NCBI RefSeq assembly: GCF_026151205.1
Contig: NC_087074.1
Location: forward strand, 9,033,726-9,093,725
Reading direction: 5' to 3'
DNA from: Bolinopsis microptera
Taxonomy: Eukaryota > Ctenophora > Tentaculata > Lobata > Bolinopsidae
Length of the DNA: 60,000 nucleotides
The notes under the pieces are model-generated. The model did no database searches, was not told the DNA's origin, and worked only from the letters and a program-made list of their open reading frames with translations. A program made the translations under genes and the position numbers. Positions 26,345-38,300 of this stretch are shown here, piece by piece; position 1 is the first letter of the stretch; every line of letters starts with the position of its first letter.

Positions 26345-29300
26345 TTAATAATCGCGGTATCGCGATTTTTGGCCAAAATAATCACGAAATCCTGTTGTCC
26401 CTGCTCTAGATTTATTGTTATTGTGTGGTTGGTGTTAGAACTAATATTTTAATAAAAGCTGTTAAAACTTACACCCTCGTCAGTAACACCTGTCCGGTAT
26501 TTTAACTAGATCTGTTAAATTTAGGGTACATCAGGTTATTAAACGGTTAATGAATAATTATGCGGTGTGAATCTATATGTTATTTCATAAATCAATCTAC
26601 CTAACATCAATATATTGGCCCCACCAATGTATTGATGAAATTATTTATTATTAACAATTTATTGTCATAAATTGTTAATAATAGATAAACTCAAATACAA
26701 CATAAGAATAATCAATATAAGTACTGACAAACTGATAACATTGCGTCATCTTACCGTATCTCTTGCACTGAGGCTGGGAGGACCATGTCCCGTTATCTTG
26801 GCACGTCACATTCTTTTCTCCTACAACTACAAACCCCGTTACGCATTGTATCTTGAGACTTGTCCCTACTTGTTGATCGTCTTGTTGCAGTAAAGAGTTA
26901 GTAACGTTCAGTGGCTTGCAAATGTTTCCTGATAAAATTTTCGTGAGATGACCTGTACAATTTTAAAATACATTTTAACATGATTGCAGCCATAACCGAA
27001 ATTGTTGCCAAAACAGAAATTTTACAATTTTGCAATTATGTTATCCTAGAGTTAGAATAACAAATTTTATACTTTACAGGTCTCTGCAGTGAGTCGTGAA
27101 ATGGCATCTATATTAAATTTGCAAGACGTTTTTAGACACTGACAAATAATAAGTTACCTAATTCATATTTGTAGTGTGTGCAGACTTTATCGATCTTAAT
27201 TGGTGATCGAAATCTCAATCCTGTCATCTTGTTCCTCATTGCACACATGCTACCGTCACTGTGATCCTCATATACCCACGTGACCTCCATAACATCATCA
27301 AACCAGACTTGCAACTGAGTAGTTGTCTTCAGGAAGGTCAGAACACCAGCTCGTTGGAGGAATCCTTCTGTTCCTTTCAGAGTGTAAGCACATTTATAGG
27401 CCCCTATAGATCCTGTTGTAAATAAAAAACCAGCTTATTCCTCCCATCGTCCATCTGATATCGTTAGATCCATCTATCTTCCTATCAATCTGCATCTGGA
27501 ACTTCTTACCCTCAACTAGTTCGTATACATATGTGCTTTTGTCCTCGGGAACTGGGAACCACATGCTGTACTGGGTACCTAAGATGTAGATGAGTAAATA
27601 CCATCGGTTTCTATAACTAGTACATATTATATTTCTACAATATAATAAGCTATTACATAAAATAATTTAATGAAAATAACAATTATTTAAATGGCATTGA
27701 TTCTATCAAAAAGCAAATAAAGTTCAAATAATTCTGCTTTCTTTGCCGCAAAATTATCAGCCAAGTGTTCATTAGAAAAATAACATATTATGAACTGTTT
27801 CTCAAGTTAATACATACCTTCTACACTGGGCGGGAGTCCGATAAGAACTGTAGCTATCAGTAGACTGACTAGTATTGTACTCATATCTCACTATAATAGA
27901 GTATAAAATATAATTATATAATCGACTTGAATCCCACAGTTTCAGTGGTATTCAACGTCTAAAAAGGAAAATAAACCAGATTTTGAATAATAGAATAAGA
28001 GGGGATTGGGAAGGAGCTTCTAGAAGGTGTGACATAATGAGATTAAATCGAGCAAGAACTTGACTTGTGAACTATTTAATGATTTCAATCTTAGCAGGGT
28101 CGCCAGCTATTAAAATCTTTATCGCGCTCTTAGTTCTTATTCAAATCTTCGTTAAATTTAATGTGGTTTCTCAGGATCTTAAAGAAGTAAATTTGATGCA
28201 GCCAAAGTATAAACTCTCTTTAAAATTTTGACGCAAACGAATAAACAATGTAAACAACAACACCGAGAGGACACGAAAGAAAGCTGAAGCGCCTCAACTG
28301 ATACAAAGATTAGCAACCTGCTAGTTAAGAGCGCCTACCTAACCGTGAGAAAGGGTGGAGTACGGGACGTCATAACTCAACAGCAAAATATTATCTAATT
28401 AAAACAGCTCATGAGCCATTATCAGGGCGAGGCGTAAAGTAGGGGTTCCTGTTAAGTTGACGTTAATTATATTGCTAGTTTTAGAAGGCCAAGGGAGATG
28501 GTTATAAAAACGAATAGATTATGTCTTTAGCACTAGCACATGATACTGATCTCATGGTGGGAGCTAATAACCTAACTATCCTAACAAATGATCTGGTCGA
28601 GGCCTACCGACAGTTGCGCTCATTTCCCGCACATTAACAGGCCATTAATGGGTTTCCAATCAGTGACGTGATCTGATTCGTCACACTGCCAAACTGCCTA
28701 CTTATATAGCAAATATGTTATGAGAGGAGAGAGAGCGAGAGAACGTGAGACAATTTAGTATCACATTTGGGTCACAAAATGATCAATTAAACCGCTTACC
28801 AGACTTACCCACGACCGATTAAAAAACCTTAATCATTTGGCTTCGTCAGAGTTTTGTCGGCACTATACCGAAAAAACCAGTACCATATCTCTTACCGTTT
28901 TCTTGATTTAACCATTCGTAAATTACAAACAGACGCACAGACATATTTATTGAGATTATTAGTATAGATAACATTAACACAGAATAATATTCTACCAGTA
29001 TAATTTTTATTTGCTTTAAGTATTTGCTTTAAGTCTATATCTCTATATGTCTATATATATTATATTTCAAGATTGACTGGGCTCAACTGTCGTATCTGAT
29101 CAAGCAGTTTTGATTCGTCATCTTCCCATGGTAGCTTGACCTAGATTGGGCGCAACTGTCCGGCAGCCGAAAATCTCGGATTTAATTAGTTACAAATTTA
29201 AATGGCTTTTCATAACAGTCTAGTTTGAACATACCTTCATCACTGACTGAGAATCCGATCACTACTACTGACATTATTAGGGTAACATCATGTATTTTTC

Positions 29301-32300
29301 TCATCCTTTTCTGCAGATTATTTTGTTAAGTTCGATGTATCGTTCCAAAATTGATTTATAGCATTGTTTCATACCACCCTTCACGTAATGCATCGTCAAA
29401 TCATTCTAATACTCTTAATCTTTTAACCATTAGATAAGTTATGTCCATTGACCATTCGAAAGTATAAATAAATGTTTGATCTCGACGTTGGAAGGCTCTG
29501 AATTCTGATCGGCAGGGCCTACTAAATGTTCGCGCCTTATACTACTTTTGTCCATGTCTTTGGAATAAAAGAAATTTTTGGGCCGATTTTGAGCAATCTT
29601 GTAGTCCAAAAATAGGAGGCTGATCCCAGGAAAAGTTGTTTTTTTAGAGGTTTAATCAATTTTAAAGCTCTTCTATGAACTGTAAACGAAGGACAGCTAT
29701 CTTAGGAACTCAAATCTTTTTGAATTATGAAAAAATATTGATCAGAACAAAAGTTGTGCCCATTTATATGACCAAAATTTTCTGAAACACCAAAATTGTT
29801 CCTGTTATTTTCAAAAATTTCGTTTAAAATCACGATTTTTTGGATTTTTATCAATTTTAACTATAATAATTGTGATATTTTGATTTTTCATCCATATGCA
29901 TCTGGTCTAGGATGCAAAAAATGCCACAAACATGGAGAATAACTAAAATATGTCAATTTAATAGCAAAATTGAGCTCATAAATTATCTAAAAATGCAGCA
30001 AATTTTACCCAATTTTTGAGTTTCTTAATTTTGTAAACAGAGTTCCCCCAAAAGTGCCCAAAGTGATTCTTATTGCATCTGATAGGGAATTGTCTAAGCT
30101 TTCTGATGATACCATGCATTATACCGAACTATTGCAAACCAACAACGATTTCTGTCGTTAAATACCCCAAAAATTGCCTAAAATACACGCCATAAAAAAG
30201 GCGCGGTCAAAAATCAGGTGAAAATGTTAAAGTCACACAGTTTTTTTTAGATGGCTGAGTATTCTTAAGTACTATACTATATTTCAATTATTAAAAACTG
30301 CCTTGATCAGGCATTTTAGCCCAAAATAATAAATATTAGGCAATTTTTGGCTAAAAAAGGCAAAATTTCTTGACAGTGAAAAATGCTATTTTTTCACGCG
30401 ACGCCATTTTGGCATCTTGCAAAGTTTTTAATTACGGTTTCTTGCATGAAATCGGGCTAGCGTTTTACAATAAGGAAAGCTTATTTTAAAGAAATTTAAG
30501 AAAGTCGATTTTAGGCCTATGCTAGCATGGTAGCCCACTGTGATCTATCATAATATTATTATGAACACAGCTGTCGTAGCACATGCTGAACTTAGTTGAG
30601 CTAATAAACCAACTATCTCACATGGTCTTGCCGAGTGATGTGCCGTTATAGTTACAAGGCCACTTTAAAAATTAGATGCAATCCTACAAGGGCCTAGTAA
30701 GAATCGGTAATCGAGTTTGAATGGTGTTATCGGCCCCGCTCCGAAGTTCAATTTGCTGTTATCAATATTTACAATTGAAACAGTCGCATTTAGTGGACAA
30801 ACGAGTCATTGTAAAATATAGAAGCAATAAAATCATCGGTGCCAAATAAAAATATTCAAAATTCAATAAAGTATCTATTACTCCCTCATCCCTCATCACT
30901 CATTAAATATATAAAGTCTCTGATTATAATTTATGGACAGAATCTTCAAAATAATAAGATCGATAAATTATTATATTATTATTAAGTAAAACCAGTTCTT
31001 AATGTTTATAATTGTGCCTATCCAAATTTGATTAAGTCTCTGTGATAATATGATATTTAAAGTTTGTTCACTGCTTTGGTCTTTAGGTATTAGGTAAGAG
31101 AAAAGGGGAGGAGAGTTCTTCAAAGAGATCCATGAAGTTGATATCATGATCCATTTTAAGAGTGATCGTTTGGTCGGGGAATTAAGATAACAATTGAAGC
31201 AATCAGAATTAGTGAGCAAACTGTCGTTTCGTGACATAGATAGTAGATACCGACACGTATAATTTGGCAGTGACAAATTAGCACCGATCATTGGGATAGT
31301 TTTATCTATATCATGAATCGAGTTGTTTGCTTACTAATCTCAATTGTTTCAATCATTTTATGGTCCTGCTTCACTGCTTGTCAGTTAGGCACTTTCTGGG
31401 AATTTAAATCAATAACTTGTTAGTAATTATCAAAAACTTCGCCATGTACAATTTAAAGGCATTTACACAACAGATGCTTCACATATCAGGTACTATCTCG
31501 AAGAGTCTTCCACGCTGACAAAGTTTGCTAAACGGTTAAAAAGATCTTCAATTTACTTTTCAATAGTCTTGTTTTATAGATATCTATGTTAAGTGAAACT
31601 TAAAGTTTGAATAGCCCAGCCCTGATAAGCTCCTGCGAACTTATATTTTTCATGCTCTAGCCATCACATCAGCGCTCAGCTTCATATTGGTTGATATTTT
31701 AATTTAATATAGTATTAATTTAGCTTTTAAAGATCTGAAACTCACCTAACTTTACACATGTTGGAGTTGTGACACTGGAGAAGGTTGTACCCTCAGTACA
31801 AGTGATAGTGTTGCTGCCTCTCAGTAGGAACCCCTCTTCACATGACACTGTCAGCACTGTTCCTGCTTCTACCGGGAATGTTGCTTCTGTTGTGAGCTGA
31901 CTCCAGGCTGGATCCAAACCAGTACATTGTTCCTTATCTGGAGAGTTAAAACGAATAGTTTATATTTACATGAGAACTTATTGAACGTCATCAACGTGAA
32001 TATGGTTTCAAAACAAATATTCCCAAATCATCACTTTTTATTGTAAAGGATAATTGGGATGAATTACCAAGTTCATATTTGTAGTGTGTGGAGACTTTAT
32101 CGATCTTATTTGATGCCTTAAATCTCAATCCTGTCATCTTGTTCTTCATTGCACACGTGGCACTTTCACTGTTATCCTCATATACCCACGTGACCTCCAG
32201 AACATCATCAAACCAGACTTGCAACTGAGTGGTAGTCTTCAGGAAGGTCAGAACACCAGCTCGTTGAAGGAATCCCTCTGTTCCTGTTAGAGTGTAAGCA

Positions 32301-35300
32301 ACACATTTAGCAGCCCCAATAGTTGCTGTTGTAAATGTGAACCAGCCTACTCCTCTCATATACCATCTGATATCGTTAGATCCATCTATCTTCTTATCAG
32401 TCTGTATCTGGAACCTCTTACCCTCAACTATTTCATTTACAAATGTGCTCTTATCCTCAGGAACTGGGATCCACTCACTGTACTGGGTTTCTAAAAAGTA
32501 ATGATGTGAAAAAAATATGTAGAATGAATAAAAACATTCGAGACAACATGTTTACTTTATACCATCGTGAGTTGTTATTAACTGATCATCTATGAACTAT
32601 TTGGTCACAGAAAATAGCCAATTTGCTCACAGAAAATGTCCAATTTTGAGATTTTAAGTTTGATAAACATTAAACATACCTTCAGTACTTGCCATTGAGA
32701 GTATGATTATCAGTAGAGTGACTTGTATTCTAATCATTCTTATAAACTGCAGAGTAGCTTATTACGTATTCAATAATTGTAACAGGCCAGAATGACGGTT
32801 ATTATAATGTTCTCAGCTGCTTTATTTGAAACTTAACAAGAATTATTATTCTTGTAAGAGGTATTAGTGACTAGTTAGCCGATATAGAATGTTTGGATTA
32901 TACGAAGCTCATTTATTAGACAATTACACACACTTATTCGATAATAACATCTGACCGCAACGTTGCAACAAAACTCATCTTAGAAACGAAGGTGAAGGAT
33001 AGAAACATTATATGGGAGGCACTCCAAATGATACAATCAGATTCACTATACTGATCATGATTATAAGAGCGCTCACGTGAACACGCGAGAATACGTGCGC
33101 TGTTGGTAAGTAAATCACAGGGTGTCATCTGTGACAGATTATATAATTAAAGTATGACACAAAGTATACTGTACGAAGCTTCTGAGTTCTGATGGCGATC
33201 ACTAACAAAATATAAAACACACACCAGTCCTACTATCACATACTGAACTAGAGCTAGAACGTTGAAGCTAATAACCAAGAACCATCCCAAACCTGGTCGA
33301 GTGACGTTGCATGGTAATTACAATGCCCCTCTAAAAAGAGGAAATTAAATATGATCCTACTTCTGTGGTGAAGAAACTATTGTTAATTAAGTTTGACTGG
33401 TGGCCCTGCCACTCTACCACTTTGCCGCTGAAGAGCAGTTTGCTCTTATCTATCTATTTATGAAGCCAGTACGTGGGGAATGAGAAAACTAATAAACTTA
33501 AGTTTTAAAGTTTTGCCACGTGCTAATTATAACATTAGCTCCTGCGGCCCTGTTCAGACGTCAAGTTGATTAAGTTGAGCTTGTAATAAGATGGTAAATA
33601 AAGAATTAATGTCCTTACTGTTAGTCTTCAGACGTTGTCTAGCGCTGATGTCTAATTTCTGACTAACTTTATTGCACCTGCCTTATCAATTATATTAACT
33701 ATATCAAACTCAGCTGTTCTCGAAATGAAACGGAGTAAGATCATGAAAAAAAAACTGAGAATTTATTTATTAAAACATATAATTAAAGTTGTCTTATGAA
33801 ATAAATCAATAAAGTAAAATAAAATTACCAAGCCTCCCCAAATAAAGAATCCTCTTTAAATAAATGTCGTGTATATTTTTTCGAATACATACATCATACA
33901 TGTATTTTCAGGGCTTATACTGCTTATTTACTGCTTATTTAAAAATGTAATCTCAATCATCTCAATCATCTTAAGTTTCACGTGCAACTGTCTATTTCCT
34001 ATGGTATACTGAGCTGGGTGCTGTCTATAGCAATCCACTACAGCTCTTGCTGCTCGTGGGTCTGTATAGTTCACAAAAGCATAGTTTGAACGTCCACGAC
34101 CTCGACCCTTTCTGAATGACACATTTCTTATTTGTCCGATGGGGCTGGCAAAAAGATGTGTGATCTCTCCGCTGTTAGCAAATTGAGGAAGATTTCCTAC
34201 AAATATTGTGTCAGGCATGTTTGCTAGCTCACTGGAACTAGGTTCCTGGCCATCTTCTTTTTGCCAATTACTTGGACCGGGAAGTGACTTATCTTCTTCA
34301 AGTGTCCAGTCCAAATGTCCTGAACTCACTGGCAGATCGTCGTGCAGCGGATCTGTTTCCTGGTATTTCCCTGACTCTTCAGATTCAAGAACAGCCTTTT
34401 GAGCAGCTTCGTGCAAGATTATTGTTTTCATAAAGTCTTCATCTAGCAGGGTTGAAATAATCATTTTGTAATTTCAGCAAGATTTTATAATTCTCGGCTG
34501 AAAGATCGTCTGCTCCTGATAAGGTGTTGATAAATCCGGAAAATTCTTTCTCGTCCAGAAAAATTGAGTTAAAACGGAAAAAAACATGGTTTTCCAGGAC
34601 AAATTTTATATTACAAGATGAAAGTGATATCCACTTTTTAAAACATCTTTTGAATTGTTTGGGGCACTGCTCTAACATCATCACCCAATCGTCTCCAGTC
34701 AGAGTTTCTATACCTGAGTCGACTTCTATCCCTGAATCTATAACATTAGTGGATTGCCCAATAATAGAAAGTACTGTTTGTTTCAGCCCATCCAACTCCT
34801 CAGTGTCAAGACAATTTGATAGCTTGAGCCAATGCAAAACTTCTGTTATATCAATAAGAACATCATATTCTTCATGGTCCTCTTTCAACCACTGCAACGC
34901 CTTCTCTGTTAATTCCTTGATCTTATACCAACTTGCAAACTTGAATATAACATCAATGTTGGCGGATGAAAACACTAAAGTCGCTCCATGAAGGAACATG
35001 AGACACTCAACGAGAACCCTCTCACTGTTCTCAACATCTAGAAACTCATCGAGCATTAAAACACCACCATCTTCTCTGATTTTTCTTTCGAGTACTTCGC
35101 TCTGTTGGCATAGCAAGACCCCGGAACAGAAGATACGTTCGGTTCCAAAACATGCTGTCACTTTGTAGGGAAATGTAGGATCGTTGAAGAATCTGCTGTA
35201 ATCTTTGTTCGCCATGTCTTCGTAACACTTAACTAAAGAAAAGATTTTCATTAAAAAATAAGTCTATCGTAAAGATTTTAGAATATTTTATAAGAGTTTA

Positions 35301-38300
35301 AACTCGAAATCGGGTCTTATTGACTAGGTGAAAAATAGCAAACAAACTTCGTGCAAATAGCATGTCAAGTAAAAGTGCCAGCACACCTCTTTGTGAGGTG
35401 GAGTGAGGTGGAGTGGGCGATTTACGGGTCAAGTTACAAACTGTAACTGCAGGTCAAGTTACAACTGTTAAATGGGACCACTTACTGCATGACAATGTAA
35501 CATTCATTTGGTAAACGTCATTTGGTAACGTAAAATTAACTTACAAATACAAAATTTGTTCAGTAAATGCACGAAAGACGAAACTGATGTGTGGAACATT
35601 TTTTCCAACTCCTTTAAATTTTGAAAACATCGAATCAGAAGTGGAAGGGGCTGGAGTTTTACAATACAATTTCTGAATTAGATTGTACAGTTGTTGTTGA
35701 CAACTTGTTGATGTTGATTCGGGCAGTTGTGTGACCAGGTTCACAACAATATAATAATACCATAATAATATAAAAAGTATAGTAAATCAAATCCTAAGAA
35801 ATACACTTTAAAAAAATTCTTATTGGTAAACAATACTCGTACTAGACGAATCCTAGTACGTTTATAAACGGGCAGAAATTGTCGCCGAATAGCACACAAA
35901 ACGTAAACATGATAAACTCGCAGTGTGAACAGATTAGGCCTCTAGTACATTATACATATTTCAACAAGTTTCTAAAATATTCAAATTAGTAATCGATGAT
36001 AGGTCATTCAAAATCCCATAATGTGAATAATTTGATACTGTCAGACTTTCCCGCTGATATTAAAAATGAAATCGCTAAATCGGGCTTGACTCTTTCATTG
36101 TATGAAAATATAAAATAGCTAACAACAATCTAACCAGCTTATGTTTTCAGCCACCACCAATACGCCTCTGCATTCTTGGACCTAAATCATGTGGCAAAAC
36201 TGAACAAGGACGATCTCTAGCTCGAAAGCTAGGACTCTTCCATATTTCATTCCACAAATTCTTGGAGGAGATGATCATTCCAAAGGTATGTTCCAGAAAT
36301 TAAGGATATTACGATGTAGATATTGTTACAATTATAATACTTTTGGTATCAACTAGGTTATACCTCTAAAGTCAAGTGAAGATGAGAGCTATTATTTATC
36401 AACTGGTAATACTCCCTGGTCCTTATTCAGGTCAAGGTGAGAGCGTGGGAAAGTGATCATGAGGAAGAGCCCCCTGCATCACCTGATGAGGGTGATGACG
36501 ATGATGAAGACGACGAGGAGACTAAAGAAAGGAAACTTGCGCTCGAGATTGCCAAAAGTGAGTTTAAACATTTTTCTGTCGAACATCCTGCTCAATATCT
36601 ATGCCATCAGTTGACCTAACCGTTTGCATTTCAACTAGTCTTTCTATAAGGTGTGTGTCTAAATTTTAAGGAAGTTAAAATAATCGCTTGACTATCAGAC
36701 TACAAAACAAACATGTTACAAATTTTGCCCTATTTCGGTATACACCTTCAACAAACATTCTCCAATGTAACGAGTAGCAAACTTTCTACCCACATTTCAG
36801 ACACTAAAGCAGTGGATCTAGATGACAGTGTGCTCCAAACACCCTCTGGTAAAGATTACCTTGTGGCTGAGTTCACTGAAAACACAGTCGCTCAGTTTGA
36901 GAAGGCTCTCCAAGTTAGACGTGCTCTGATTGCTAAGAGAACCGGGAAAGAGGCGGACGCAGAAGAGGCCTTGAGCGAGGTAAGATAAATTTATATAATT
37001 TTATGGATTCTTGGTTACGCTCATGACTCCAACAAAATATTCATTAATCTTTTCGATTTGAATGATTGAATAATGACTTCAAGTTCGCTATCACTAGTGT
37101 CATAACAAGTTTAATTGTCTAAGCTGGAGGAAGCGGTACATAGCAGTTTAGTTGAGGGAGAAGCGTTACCTCCTGAGATTCTTGACCAGATCGTTGTATC
37201 GTGGTGGACTGAAAACCCCTTCAAGTAAGTTCAACATTTGTTCAACATAACAAGGTAACAACCATTCAAAATTATTTCGAATCTTATCATATCCATGTCG
37301 TGGCATTTGTAATCGCTGTTTTTACTCATTTTGAGCTCTCTTATCTCTGATCGTAAATTGAGATAATGCAGCGTATGAGTTATAGTGCTGTTGAGTATAA
37401 TTTTGTTAAAGAGATCAGTCTGTATTGGGTTTTCAACAAAGACCCAAGTTTGTACGATTTAAATGACACTGTATAATGCTACAAATTATTTTCTTAATCT
37501 AAAAATATATCCAATTACGTCGATATAAACTTTACAACAAACTTCCCCTTTCAGAGAAACTGGATTTATTCTAGAAGGATTCCCCCGACCCCTCAAGAAG
37601 CAACCTTTATGACAGACACAGGATTGTTCCCTGATGCTTGTATCATACTGGAGGTGGAAGATGAGCAAGCTGGTGACAGACAACTTCCGGGTAAACTGCA
37701 GAAGTGGAAGAATAAGATGGCTAAGAAACTGGCTAGAAGACAAAGGCATATGGAGAGAAGGAGGATAAAGAAGGTGGGTCAATCACCGGTTGAAATGATT
37801 AATTTGTTGAATACTCTATGTTTTTATTAATTTTAGAAAGCTAAGATATATTAATTGAGACTTTCTAACATGCTTCCCATCGTCAAGGAAAAAGAAAGAA
37901 AGAAGAAGATCCAAGAGAAATTTGGGGAGCTAAAAGCGGAACGTGAGGTGAGACTTGAAGAAAGGAGAAAAGAGAAGGAGGAAGCTGCTAAATTTGGCGA
38001 AGTGCCAGAAAGTGACGGTGAAGAAAGTGAAGAAGAACCGGAGATTGGGCTTAAAGACGTCGTTCTGTCAGGTAGTTTACTTTTTCACGCTTAAATGATA
38101 AAATTTTGGTCGGAAATTCTATTTCGGGCTAGTTGGATCGTAAGAGGGCACAATTCCACCGCCATATTTTATTAACTTCTAGTTTATTTTAAACTTCGCT
38201 AATTGAATACCATAACCATGTAGACGAGGAAGATGAAGACGATGAGGACGATATGGGAGAGGAAGATGACGAGACTGAAGAGGAAGCAGTTGATAGGATC

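Noticed and set aside
26047-26385. Frame encoding a long poly-glycine (and poly-proline on the other strand)
   Set aside because: It is produced by the 83-base C run and the inverted arms of a transposon.
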